This document shows, in pieces, positions 46,371 through 57,864 of a stretch of 64,000 nucleotides of DNA (its first letter is position 1; each line of letters begins with the position of its first letter). Under the pieces are notes generated by a model. It was not told the origin of the DNA, searched no databases, and saw nothing but the letters and a program-made list of their open reading frames with translations. The position numbers were made by a program, and so were the translations under genes. Source of the stretch: Ophiura sarsii (taxonomy: Eukaryota; Echinodermata; Ophiuroidea; Amphilepidida; Ophiuridae); the NCBI GenBank assembly GCA_035610835.1, contig CM069456.1, positions 33,153,359-33,217,358 of the forward strand, read 5' to 3'.

Positions 46371-48004
46371 GCATGTGGCTGAGTAATGGCTACAAACTTA
46401 ATATTGTTTGAAAAATGAACACATTAAGCTTTTCCATTGATATGTAACACAATATAAGCATATCTCTAAATATCCTGAATATAGACAATCAAAAAAAGAA
46501 ATCTGAACTTTTTTAAGGAGTTTAGTATCTTCCAAAACGCCTGGGGTGATTAACAACTGAACAAGATGGCGGGAATCTTGGTAATCCTAGCCGTCCAACC
46601 CATCCAAAAAAGTACTACGCGAAGGGATGTGAGGGGAGGCAAACTTTGGTGACTCACCATTTCACCGCATTTGCCTGAACCACTTTACAAAGGATAGGAG
46701 GCTAAAGAAACCGTTATTGGTTTAATCAGACTTTGTATGTAATTCATTTTCTGATCAGACCTGTCTGACCTGCGTGTATCAAGTTTCCATTTGACTATTT
46801 TTTCCCCAGAAATTGATTGAATGCTGCTGATCATAATGATTACATTCCCTAGTAACACCTCTTAAATCTGTTTTTATAATTTAAAGTGCAATATTATATA
46901 CCAAATCAACATCTGCCTCAGTGATGCAAAGAAGTGAAGGGCAATCACAGCCATCTCAATGTAGACTGGGTCCCCTCATCCCTCTATGTGGCTGCCATCT
47001 TTAAAATGATGGCCACCATCTTTAAAATGGCAGGCTAAATCGAGGGACTGGGAAAAACATGGTATCAAACTGTGCGGCTCTTTGTGGAATTCCACAAAGA
47101 ATTAGCATTTGGTCTAATTCAACGCTTGCACGACCTTAAAGTAAAAGGTAAATCGTTCAATCGTCTTCCAGAACACATGCAAATGAGTACAATAATAATC
47201 GACTGTGGAACTGATATTGATTAGTATTGAATGCTTTCCATGCATGTGGTCTTCTGGAGGAAGATTTGAACTGATGACCTTTCATGCAAGCGCCCTATAG
47301 TATAACAAATTAAAAATAAGAAATGTAATGTGGATATGTCAGAATAAAGGGCTTTCCATTGGTATTAACATTTGACTATGAACCATGTCACCTCTTGATG
47401 ATCAATAAGTGCTTGGTTCCATTCCATGCATGGGGGGACATGCATTGACTGCTGCACCGACTGCTGTTGTTACATGTGACTGATTTGGTTTAAATATCTG
47501 GTTTTAATGGACACCACCTTCGAATGTGCGAGCAAACAGGCGGGCAAGCTTTTGTTTGGCAAGCAATTGCGCACACATCGGCAGGTAAGCTTTTGTTTAC
47601 TTGGCTGCTGTGACGTTACAGGTGACATCATCTATACTCATACCAATTGTGGAAGTGGGTGGGGTGGAAGGGGATAGAATGGGGGTGGGGAGTTGGAAAC
47701 AAGTTTTGTTTAATGTACAGTAGGGCTTCCATATTATGGTGCCATAAGAAGCAATTCTGAAATCAAATTTATCAGTTACTTTATTTGGCATTAATGAAAA
47801 TTGTATTGTTTGGTCAATTGTCACTCATTACATTGGACAATTTTAGATTGATATGTAAGACTTTGACTGAGTTGATGTCAGGCTTCTTTGTTTTTCCAAT
47901 TTCCTGCACTTTTATTGTTGTTTTAATGAACAGTTTTGAAATCACAAGCATATTTATATCAGCTTATTACTTTATGTGCAGTCTTTAGATTTATTTTACA
48001 AATA
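46371..48004. other. Intergenic sequence downstream of the transporter
   Basis: CCATCTTTAAAATG is repeated at 46988-47035 and AAGCTTTTGTTT at 47547 and 47587. No gene recognised. Confidence 0.5.
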
Positions 48005-48248
48005 TGTGACGCGATCAAGAGGAATGAGTCGGATGTCGACCCTTGTCGTAAATGAGTTTTAATACAGTTTTAAAGAAGACACCTAGAGCTTTCAGTACGA
48101 CGTTTTGGATACGACGTTTTGTTCCAAAGTTATGTCAAATTGTATACATGAATTTCCATCAAAACTTATGTAAGCCGCCATTTTGAATTGGCCATATCTC
48201 AATTTGGTACTCCCCGACATCCGACTCATTCCTCTTGATCGCGTCACA
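48005..48248. mobile_element. TA-flanked miniature element (TGTGACGCGATC ends)
   Basis: TGTGACGCGATCAAGAGGAA at the left is matched inverted at the right over ~34 bases, with TA at 48003-48004 and 48249-48250. This is the best-preserved copy of its family here. Confidence 0.85.
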
Positions 48249-48378
48249 TATGCAGTCAATGTTTTCACCCAGCCTATAAGAAAGGGTGCATAAATACCTT
48301 TCATTTTTGATTTTCACTCTTGAGAATTTCACTCAAGAGTGACAAATGTCAACAATTTGTCTACCTAAAATACTGCAC

Positions 48379-48582
48379 TATAGTTTGATCAGTTCAAAAT
48401 TGGCGAGGCCTCCTTGCAGCAGCGAATGAATATAGAAGTATGTGAGTTCACGTGAAGGCAACAAGCGCACTGCATCATTTGCGTGTCGCATTTGTGTGGC
48501 CAAAATCAAGTGTTGGATTACTTTTGCACACGGAGAGAAACAAACCGAATATTTCTCGCAATTTGGAACTAATTAAACTATA
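48379..48582 (+). mobile_element. TATAGTTTGATCAG miniature element, downstream copy
   Basis: Complete copy with inverted ends. The surrounding TGCAC/GTGCA is also inverted, so the true terminus may be a few bases farther out. Confidence 0.8.
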
Positions 48583-48840
48583 GTGCAGGTATAAACATAC
48601 CCTTTATGGATGTTTCAAGGTATGTATTGTTTATTTGGGATCTTATCACCCCGCCAAATCTTTATTCTGCCATATCTTTACTATATAGTTCATAACCTGC
48701 ATCCTATATACAGTATTTGAAATATTTATTGTAAGCATGATTTATACTCTTTAAAAAAACTTTGTATATTGGATAAACACTCTGTATTAAGGATTAAAAT
48801 GTTTTTTGAAATTATGTACTATATTTATATGATATTATGT

Positions 48841-49114
48841 CGAGGGTTTAGTGCAACAAAGGGCTATCTGCATTTTTGGCCAAAATGATCCGCACAAGAT
48901 CAGGATGACATTATGAGAAAATAGTAAATTCATTTCAGTCAAACATGTAACAATTATATTCTTAAACTAATTGTTCACCTAATCAAAAAGGTTTGAATAG
49001 CATTTCTTGTAACTTGTCAAAACCAGAAGGGGACAATGATGGGTACAAATTTTTAATTCACTTTTTCTCAAAATGGCTGAAATGCAGATAGCCCTTTGTT
49101 ACACTAAACCCTCG
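48841..49114. mobile_element. Element with CGAGGG ends and 4-bp duplication
   Basis: Left CGAGGGTTTAGTGCAACAAA is inverted at the right over ~35 bases, flanked by ATGT (48837-48840, 49115-49118). 274 bp, non-coding. A 4-bp duplication excludes Tc1/mariner, Harbinger and typical hAT. Sola-like is one possibility. Confidence 0.8.
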
Positions 49115-49329
49115 ATGTGTACCGTCGCGGCTGAGGGGTGAAGTTGTCGGTAAAATACATTTTGAGATCATCTTTCAGTCAATATTCTTCATAAAATCAG
49201 AAAGTAGTGTCCTATTTTAACCACAAAAAGTGCCATTCTGAAGTATTCAAAAAGCTTCTTTTGTTGGTATAAGATCTCAACTTTTTCAATGAGAGACAAC
49301 TGCACCCTTTTGCTGCGGCTGTACATATT

Positions 49330-49585
49330 TGTGACCCGTCATGTCAAAATGGACATCATGTTGGAGGCCCGGGTCAAATCTGAGTTATTGGTATGACTTG
49401 AAAGAGCACATTTTAAGCTTTGAAATGATACCATGTTGAAGGTAATCAGACTTTGTAAACACAAGATATGATTTGAAGAAGCATGCTTTTTGCTATTATT
49501 TTCTTTATATTTCACCAAATATATTGGCCTCTATCTCAAAACTGCGTTTGCCGACAACATGTCCTTTTTGATGTGACTGGTCACA
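49330..49585. mobile_element. TGTGACCCGTCA miniature element, second copy
   Basis: Same orientation and length as the 36958-37210 copy and similar throughout, including CACCAAATATATTGGCCTCT. The flanking TA is degraded. Confidence 0.78.
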
Positions 49586-50044
49586 TTATTTGAAATTCAT
49601 ACATGTTACTTCTCATTCAATTATGTCTTCTTTGAAATGTGAGTGACGCATCAAGTCATTAGGTATATCTTGTCGGCCTGGTTTATTTTGAGGTACAGAG
49701 TAAAATATTTTGTACAATTTAAAGAAAATCAATGGGAAACAGATACCTCTCTTTCATCTTTTAAACAAAAATCTTCAATTTTCAAAACTTTCGAATCATC
49801 CGAAATATTCTGTCAGATATTGTCAAAATGGCAATGTCTTGCTAGAGGTCCCGTAAATGATGTGCGCATGCTCATAACAATTAAAATGTGTTGTAGTAAC
49901 TAAAGTACACGGTTTATTCCGTACGGGACGTCTAGCAAGATATAGCCGTCAAAATCTTATTTTCCCCTAAATAATTGTACAAGATATACCGTTTGACTTG
50001 AAGCATCACAAATGAAACCCGTTACCTCACCGTATAGTGAGCGT

Positions 50045-50310
50045 TAAGTCACCAGTGTGCATTAGGAGATTTGGTCATTTGGATTTGGTCATTCCAAATG
50101 AATATGAACATTCCAAAAAATCAATAGAAAACAAAGGAATTTTGAAACTTGAATTTGAATTCTGACAGGACAAACAGCGAACAATTATATCATGTTGAAT
50201 ATCATTTTAAAGCTTGTGTCCTGACCATTTTGAATCTGGACAAATCTGGAAATAAAATTATCAGATTTAACGCTCATTATGTAATGACAGGTTTCAAATT
50301 GTTTCCCCAC
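50045..50310 (+). repeat. Dispersed repeat, copy 2 (partner at 46140-46370)
   Basis: CATTAGGAGATTTGGTC, TCAATAGAAAACAAAGGAAT and AATCTGGACAAATCT match copy 1. A short GGTCATTTGGATTT duplication is inserted. Confidence 0.65.
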
Positions 50311-50434
50311 CATCCTTAATATTTCATGCTCTTCCAGACTTTTAACTGTCCTCGAAATATCACTTAAGAGGTATGATATCATTGTTGAAATAGGAGGCGA
50401 TATTTATTATAGATAATAGTAATGCCATCAACTA

Positions 50435-51014
50435 TGAGGGCGGATCAGTAAGTTCTGTCACCAAAGGCAGCCCAGCTACTAAAGACAAAACTATCTTTAT
50501 TGTGTTATGTCATCCTTTACATCACATTCTTAGCACCCTCTTATGTAAATTTAGTGGGGATATAGAATTTGCCAAGCCCATTTCTGCAGCTACTTATTTA
50601 TCTACCTGTAAAATGGAGCCTACAAAGACGGTATTGCATTATGCTGCATCACAACAATGCAAGTCCTCATAAAGTTGGCCTCACACAGAATTACCTTGGA
50701 TGAAAATGGTATCCATTTGATGGGACATCCACCCTAATCACTCAACTTAGCTCCCTGCGACTTCAGGCTCTTTCCCAATAATCAAATCAAAGATTGCTGG
50801 GAGGCCTTTTTGGAGGAACCAAGACCTAGCCAAAGCTGTACATTCAGAGATGAGACAATCCCAACTTTGGAATACTATCCATGCTTCGAGAAGTTGGAGG
50901 ATGAGGATGCAACAGTGTATATACGTCAAGGGAAGCTTCTTCTGTAGTTTTTGAAATTGTATGGCCATCTTCAGAAATATGGGGCATGTGACAATACTTT
51001 TTGATCCGCCCTCG
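50435..51014 (+). mobile_element. Internally deleted mariner element
   Basis: Terminal repeats TGAGGGCGGATCA on the left and the inverse of CGAGGGCGGATCA on the right, each bordered by TA (50433-50434, 51015-51016). At about 580 bp it is less than half a typical 1.3-kb mariner. It contains the C-terminal part of a mariner transposase gene. Confidence 0.85.
50630..50950 (+). pseudogene. Mariner transposase C-terminal remnant
   Basis: In shifting plus-strand frames one can read HHNA-PHKVGLT, HP-YSP-LAPCDF-type residues, LFP-IK-KIAG and a final block resembling RMQQCIYVKGSFF. These match the order of the last ~100 residues of mariner transposases (the catalytic-domain end, then the cysteine-containing tail). 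Several frameshifts and stops make it non-functional. Confidence 0.75.
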
Positions 51015-51353
51015 TATAATGATATGACACAGGTCATAGATTATTTGAAAGATTTTGAATATTGATATATGCATTGGATAGGAATATTAAAAACTTACGA
51101 GCATGACAATTTCATGACTCACTGCCAGTTTTGAACTTTTCATACACGCTAATATTTCATGCAAACCTTGACCATGTTTAGGGACACAGTTGATGTGACA
51201 GACCCTCTGAGCTTGGTGGTGTGGGTAAGCCTGCCATGTTTGATTATGGAATAATGTGTTTAAGATTTGTTTTTTCATGTCACTTCTTGAAAGATTTGTC
51301 TGGGAACTGCATGCCAACAATCCTGCCTTTTCTAAGCCCTGTCATCAGTATCG

Positions 51354-51818
51354 CGAGGGGTCAGAGCCAGAAGGCCCTAAGTGCAGTTTTGGCCAAATTG
51401 AGATTTTGGTACCAAAATAATCCTTACAACACTGGGCACCTTATGATTGCATGGTCATGAACAAGATATAGCCACAGAAACTGTTATCAGCGAAAATGTG
51501 GAAGCCTTAAGTGCAACTCAATGCATGAGATGTGTGACAACCAGAAGGCCCTAAGTACAATTACGCCTGTTCTGGACATGGCTATTTTGAACTTCGGGAG
51601 ATTTTGGTACCAAAATAATCATTACAACACCTGGCACCCTATGATTGCATAATCATAAACAAGTTATAACCACAGAAACTGTTATAAGCAAAAATGTGGA
51701 GGCCCTAAGTGCAACTCAATGTATGAAATGGGTAAGAACCAGAATGTCCTAAGTACAAAAAAGCATTATCTTGAAATAGCTATCATTGCACTTAGGGCCT
51801 TCTGGCTCTGACCCCTCG
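51354..51818. mobile_element. Element with CGAGGGGTC ends, 4-bp duplication and internal duplication
   Basis: Left CGAGGGGTCAGAGCCAGAAG is inverted at the right over ~31 bases, flanked by ATCG (51350-51353, 51819-51822). Inside, a ~180-bp unit starting CCAGAAGGCCCTAAGT is present twice plus a partial third. No coding capacity. Confidence 0.8.
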
Positions 51819-51919
51819 ATCGGTCGTCCTTAGCTGCTTCCATCATTCTTTCTTTGGCTATTTGTTTACTCCATTGGTGTGCCACGCTTAGTGGAGGTAT
51901 GTATAGGAATACATATTAT

Positions 51920-52175
51920 GTGGTTGTGTACAGAAACGGACTCGGGATGATCCCCTATTCTTTACGAAGGAGTCTGTGACCTTTTTAACGTGCTCGGGGA
52001 TAGCTCTTCCGATGCACAGGACCACCATTTCTACGTGACTTCCGAACCACAAGGCAATTGAGACTAAGTACCTTGCCCAAGGATACAAACATGTTGGCCG
52101 TAGCGGGGCTGGAACTCTCAACTTTTATATTGTGAGTCCTGCGTGCTATTCACCAAGCCCTATAGTAGGGACAGA
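51920..52175 (-). mobile_element. tRNA-derived SINE, CTTGGGCAAGG type
   Basis: On the minus strand a tRNA-like head (TTGGTGAATAGCACGCAGG, GAGAGTTCCAGCCCC) is followed by CTTGGGCAAGGTACTTAG, a block widespread in metazoan SINEs. The tail AGGGGATCATCCCG also occurs alone near 7574-7596. Confidence 0.65.
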
Positions 52176-52429
52176 TAAACATTTATTTTCGAAGTGCTCC
52201 ATTTAATTATATTTATTAATTGACTAGTGTTACTTTGTTTTCTTCACCATTATTATCAGATCATTGATTAGAAGATTATAATATTATAAATTTGATTTTA
52301 TTAATTAAAACCCCAAAAATGAAATCATATCACCATTGTTTCTTACCACAACCTTTCTTAATGCATTAGCCAATTATAGCTCTTAATTTTAAATGATTTA
52401 GATAAAGAAGTTGCATAAGTAATGGAATA

Positions 52430-52677
52430 GGCTGATCAAGCGGAATGAGTCGTACGTCGGGAATATTGATTTTGAGTTACAGGTAAAAAGAAGTGACAAA
52501 TTCTTATGTTTTACTTTGTTTTCTCAGTTGGTAAACTGTTTGTAACTTAAAAACTAGAAGTTCGATTTTAGTAGGGTTTGGACAATACTGTTGCATTTTC
52601 ACCTGCTTTTAAATGATGGACAAATATCAAAATTCAAAACTACCGACATGCGACTCATTTCTCTTGATTACGTCACA
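52430..52677. mobile_element. Diverged copy of the TGTGACGCGATC element
   Basis: The right end, TACGTCACA before TA, and the GACATGCGACTCATTT block match the family. The left end is degraded (GATCAAGCGGAATGAG is still readable). The interior matches the copies near 28256 and 58604. Confidence 0.7.
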
Positions 52678-53261
52678 TATGATGTAAAGTGATGGTAAAT
52701 GATAAGCTGGTATGGTATAATTGTTTCTGTTTGAAATGGCTTAATTATAATTATATACAAACAGCACATCTGAAGATGAGAAGGGTTAGGCATCGCATAC
52801 CAACATAAAGAGGATCGCATAGGTTAAAGGTCACAATTTTGAGTCCCGTACTGGCTCATGTCTTTGCTTTATAATTTGGGATATGAGTCGAGGCTTGTTA
52901 TGTTTGAGTAGTACTGCCTCGCTGTTATTTGAATAGAATTAGTTTTAATACAAATTGATCTTCCGATGAACAAATTTTTTTTTTTACACCAGACCGTCAC
53001 AGGAGTCATAGGGTGCAGCTTAGACCTAATACCCTTTTGAGGACTGATGAACATGTATGAAAAGAGAACTTAGGCAGCACACATACATTGTTACCCGCAA
53101 TAATTTGCTGTGCCATTAAATCTTCTCATTTGGGCCAATAAATTCCCTTAAGTCCTCCTTTTATAAACCTAACCCTACCATATACCACAATATAACACAA
53201 CAGAGTTTGTTCGTATCACCCGGCATGGAAGTGTTTCGCTGAAAAAATGGACCCAGCCGAT

Positions 53262-53460
53262 ACTTGGCGCAGTATACTGCGCCAAGTAGCTTTGATACTC
53301 GTGGTGTACTGGAAAATCCCAAGTCCTGTGTGCCGGAGGTCCCTGGTCAAATCCCGGGGGGGGGGGGGGGGGGGGGGGGGGTTGTGGTGATATTTTGGGT
53401 CACTTTTCGCCTTGCTGAAAAATTGTCTGAAGAAAGTGGGGGTAGAGTTAGGGTTAAGAC
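53262..53460 (+). mobile_element. tRNA-derived SINE with upstream palindrome and G26
   Basis: A perfect 26-bp palindrome (ACTTGGCGCAGTA and its reverse complement, 53262-53287), then CTCGTGGTGTACTGG and GGTCCCTGGTCAAATCCC. The B-box end runs into G26 (53356-53381). The tail GTTAGGGTTAA is shared with 21.9-kb and 33.3-kb copies. Confidence 0.65.
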
Positions 53461-54025
53461 TCCATCATTAAGTCTATTTGGCCATCACGAAAAGGTGACG
53501 TAACTGCGTATTCTACTATTGCAAACCATAACGTGCGCGCCTACCCGAGGCGCTGGTGTAAGTTACGCCACTGTCCAGAGGAAGCCAAATAGAGTATAGG
53601 CAACAAAAGAAACGAACCCTATTCTACTGTCAGGCCCAATTTTGTGGAATATTTATGACATTTATTTTTCTTCTTCTTTTGAACATGAAATAGTGATGAA
53701 TTTGGCACATTTTGAATGAGACCCTGCCACATTCACAAGCAATTGGCTACATGTAAGCACTGAAACAAGTGATTGCTACAAATGAGGTATCATTGGGAAG
53801 AATAACACATCAGCATTTCATTGTTATTTGTTGATTGAAAACAAATTTCCAAACTTATTTTGAGCAGTTTATATGCTAATAAAAAGTATATTATTTCAAA
53901 TACATGTACAATTAAGTACCCTCCGCCTCACCGTGTGCCTTGTCACGCCAAGCCATCAATCAATAATTGGATGTGACCTCAAATAACTGGTTATTGGTAG
54001 TGATAATAATCATAATTAGCAATAA

Positions 54026-54397
54026 GGCCTAAAAAAAAAGAGGTTTGATTGGCGTAACCCGGCCGACCCTGAATATTTTTTTATTATTTTGAGGGGAAAA
54101 ATAAATAAATATATATTTATAAAAATTGAACAAAGTTTTAAAGTTTTTGACTGTTTGCTTTCATTTTCGGCTATTTTAAGTCCCCATCGAAATGATATAT
54201 TGTTGAACACAACGATACATTTTTGCCCGGCAATTAAATACGCTAGAGCTATGATTTGTGTGTACTGCTGTCTTTTAAGTGTTCAAAAGTAGGTGATTTG
54301 AAAAGAAGAAAAAGAAAAAAAGAAAAAAAATCCCGACCGACCTACCCTATTTGTTTTGGTCATGTTACGCCAATCAAACTTCTTTTTTTTTTAGGCC
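54026..54397. mobile_element. PIF/Harbinger-like miniature element, second copy
   Basis: Same ends as the 32756-33064 copy (GGCCTAAAAAAAAAG, then TTTGATTGGCGTAACCCGG), with TAA duplications at 54023-54025 and 54398-54400. The centres differ. Confidence 0.82.
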
Positions 54398-55180
54398 TAA
54401 CCAGCGAACACCCATGTAAGTTATCCAAGCCAACCGTTATCTTACTGCTCATCTTAGTTACCCATGTATGAAGTCATCACCATCTAAATTTGGTGGTGGT
54501 ATTACATAGTGACGTATGGTCGGTGGTATAACCGTTTTGATTTTTTTCTGAATTAATTTTACAACGCCCCAAAGCCAATCATTTATTATTAGTTATTGGT
54601 AATCGAAAAAATTAATGAAAACCTTGTTTTAACATAGTGACGTACACACTAGGCTTTTATACGTCACATATATGTCACGTAATACCACCGACCATTTATC
54701 ACCATATCTGTTAAACCAGATTAAACCAGTAAAATCACCACCAATAACACTAATGGTTATATTTGTGGTTACAGAAATACGGAAGCAATTACGGATAGTG
54801 ATCGTTTGGTTGCTCGTTTTAAACGCTACTTTTAGATTTAAATTGGCTGGTTAATCATCAGCTTAGTGAGAAAAGTATATAATGAAACAAAAATCATATT
54901 GATAGAAAATAAAAAGGAAAATGTTTCATAATTTATATGTAATTATTATCTATTTCTACAATATCTTATACATATTATGTAATTTGCAAGTTTCTATCTG
55001 GAATATATTGATTTATATGTATGTTTGAAAAACTTTTTGAGATCCTATATATTAAATAAACTCCATCATAATCAATCAAAACGATACAGTTTGTATATTT
55101 CACTGTATTGACTTTCATCAAATCTAATGTGTATTTTCTATGTGTCAGCTCAAGTTGAGATGTGACATCGTCGCATAATC

Positions 55181-55749
55181 TATAGTTTGATCAGTTCCAA
55201 ATTGGCGAAGCCTCATTAGGCCAAAAAAAAAGAAGAAAAAAGTTGACTTGCCCTTTTAGGGCCAGAGTCTGGGTCGGACGGTCGGATTTTTATTTATTTT
55301 TATTTTTAAATTTCCAATTTAAACAGGGAGATACTACACAAAAACACGTTTCAAAGATTTTTGTTTGATTTTTTTTGTTTTGATTTTTGATTTTTAAATT
55401 TTTTTAAACAAGCAGATACTACTCAAAATACACGTTTTCATCTTTCTTTATTGATATGTGCTTCTTTCAATTTTTTATTTTTTTTACTTTAAAAAAAAAA
55501 AATAGCGACCCTAGATTTCCGAAAATTTGGGTCGGTCGGAAAGGGCAAGTCAACTTCTTTTTTTTTTCCTTACAGAAGCGAATGAATGCAGAAGGGTAAA
55601 GTCAACAAGCGCCCTGCGTATCAAATGTGTGACATGTGCATGCAACAAAAACTGTGCGACTGGCCATAATCTTGCATGTAAGCTTGGATTCTTTTGGCTC
55701 GCAGAGAGATAAAAACCAAATATTTCTCGCCTTTTTGGATATGATTCAA
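55181..55749 (+). mobile_element. TATAGTTTGATCAG miniature element split by a Harbinger-like insertion
   Basis: The left part (55181-55218) and right part (55570-55749) join as in the other copies once the 351-bp insertion is removed. The right terminus is degraded and abuts half of a TTAA-type fold-back element. Confidence 0.78.
55219..55569. mobile_element. PIF/Harbinger-like miniature element inserted in another repeat
   Basis: TTA at 55216-55218 and 55570-55572. Arms GGCCAAAAAAAAAG with GTTGACTTGCCCTTT are inverted at the right. It splits a TATAGTTTGATCAG element whose uninterrupted copies (20853, 48379) show the pre-insertion site. Confidence 0.85.
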
Positions 55750-55940
55750 GGCATATTATGCGATCTTTTCCATTTGGGATGCCCTCAATCTGTGATTGTT
55801 TCCCTAGAAATCATTTTTTTGGTCAAATTACATTTATAACCATAAAAATAAAATATCTCACAGTCACAGAACAGTATGTTTCCTAATTTCTTCAAAATCT
55901 GATTTTGGAATAAGTTGTCCTGGTACCAGGACAGTTTATT
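55750..55940. mobile_element. Diverged single arm of the AGGCATATTATG fold-back element
   Basis: GGCATATTATGCGATCTTTT starts directly at the degraded end of the TATAGTTTGATCAG element. Order of blocks (ATCTTTTCC, GCCCTC, TTCTTCAAAAT) follows the family loosely. Confidence 0.5.
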
Positions 55941-56802
55941 TTCTAAGTGTTTTTTCGTTTGTATGATACAATTCCATGGTTCACACCGGTTTAACATCGT
56001 TTACATTGTTTCCGGTTACAACCGCAACTGTACACAAGTGAACACACCTCCTACGGAATGCTTTATGATGAAAATCAAAAAAATATGTTGAAAAATTCCT
56101 TAAATTGGAAGCAGATTTCCATTATGATTTAGAAATGTGCTGTGATGGTTTTTTAATGGAAAATCCAGTCAAAATATATTTTGAGTTCAGGAAAGTCAGT
56201 CTTTCCTGATAGTAAAACGTATGTGTAAAAATTTGAAAAAGATCCACATAATATTGCTTTAAACTTAATGGTGATAGGTGCAGCACTTTCTGCGCTTTCG
56301 CCAATATTTCTCTTTGATATTGCAGAGGCATATAGTCCAGGATTCAGCACTCATGGGGTGCTTTACCAGAAGGTCATTTTTCCAAGCTGCCGCCCACTCA
56401 AACATTTGAGAGGGGGGGGGGGGGGGGGGGTTACTCCAAACCGGTGGGAAAAAACGAGCTATTATAAACCGATAGCGAGAGTCTAAACCTAAGGTCCCAT
56501 TCTCAAACAATAGTGCCAATTAGGCAGGGGGTGCGGTGCACAGGGTCGCGCATCCCGTCTGGATACGCCCCTGTATTGCATGGATGCATATGCTGCACAT
56601 AATTGTATGTATAGATCAAGATTCTTTTTATAAATCTAAAGCATTTACTGAAGTCTTTACAAGATACCAATTGAGTGTCTAGACAATTTGCTTACAAACC
56701 CATATTGCACTTCATTGCAGGGTATATAAGAGAGCAGATATTGACAAATCATGATACCGCAATAAAAATATTATTGACACCACCAGGGCCAGCACAAGTT
56801 CT

Positions 56803-57118
56803 GTTCATCTTTACAATGATACCAAATTTGAAGCAATCCCTTGCTCCAGTGCTCAGCTACTTGCTTGAGAACATGGGGAGGTCACAATCTGAATGTGCCA
56901 AAATCAACACTATTTCGTGCAGCGGAACATCTTTGTCGTCTGTTCAATGAAGTGTTACATTGACCACAACAGTGTAGTGTGATGATATATTGATTTTTAA
57001 GCACAAAATAGTGTTGACTTTGGTACTTTCAGATTGCGACCTCTCCATGTTCTCAGGCATGGCTGAGCACTGGAACAAGGGATTGCTTCAAATTGGATAT
57101 CATTGTAAAGATGAACAC
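56803..57118. repeat. Fold-back repeat with ~118-bp arms
   Basis: Arms 56803-56920 and 57001-57118 are inverted copies (for example TTGCTCCAGTGCTCAGC against GCTGAGCACTGGAACAA). Single-arm relatives lie at about 45880-46090 and 53700-53870. Confidence 0.75.
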
Positions 57119-57235
57119 ATCAGCTTTTAAATGATATATTACACTACATGAACATATCCCGATATATTTGAACAAAATAATTGTGATTGAAAAAACATTC
57201 CAAACTTTTTTGAGCAGTTTATTATATTGGAAATA

Positions 57236-57864
57236 TTTACATACATTTTCATTTTTTTCTTGTTTTCACAGTATCCTATTTCCACAAATATTTAAATAAT
57301 ATCAAACAATATAATATCTTTACAGGATTTAGTCAGCTGAAAATTTAACATGTTCTATTTTGTAAATATTAACAATAAATAATATATAGACTCGGACAAG
57401 CTGGCGTGAATTAAATTAACAAAGACCTTAAAAATACACCGTCTCGAACCCGGTCCCTCTCGCATTCGCGGCGATAGGATTATCCATTAGACCACAGGGA
57501 CTGTGTTTACATGAACACCAGAAGAACAAGCACTTATATATACAAAGCCTTTGTTGAGAGTCTCTAGCAGCCGAAATACATGTAGTAAATATTAACAATT
57601 TATTTTGAACACGGTGTTAAACAAGGAACATATTCCATTTATAAATATATACACAGACGTGTGTTCTAGATATAGAACGCATCCGTGAACACCGGACACG
57701 TTCTAGAACACATGGTGTTCCAAAACTGGTACAAAAAAAAGGTGTTAAGAGAGGTGTTCCTTGTTTAACACCATGTTTAAAATAGAACATGTTAAATTTT
57801 CAGCTGACAAATAAGATACTGTTAAAAACAAGAAAAACTGAAAATATGTGTAAATATTTCCAAT
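57236..57864. mobile_element. Inverted-repeat element interrupted by a SINE
   Basis: Left ATTGGAAATATTTACA and right TGTAAATATTTCCAAT, with the arms pairing through TCAGCTGAAAATTTAACATG. Without the SINE and one copy of its duplication it is ~406 bp. The centre has GGTGTTCC and AGAACACATGGTGTTCC palindromes. Confidence 0.7.
57377..57584 (-). mobile_element. tRNA-derived SINE with 15-bp target duplication
   Basis: GTAAATATTAACAAT repeats exactly at 57362-57376 and 57585-57599. Within, on the minus strand, CCCTGTGGTCTAATGGATAA is a Pol III A box like tRNA-Arg/Glu and CCGGGTTCGAGAC is a B box. The tail ends near GTCTATATTATTT. About 85 bp precede the tRNA part, which is unusual. Confidence 0.8.

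Noticed and set aside
57377..57500. Functional tRNA gene on the minus strand
   Set aside because: The boxes lie inside a 208-bp unit bounded by a target duplication and there is no complete cloverleaf.
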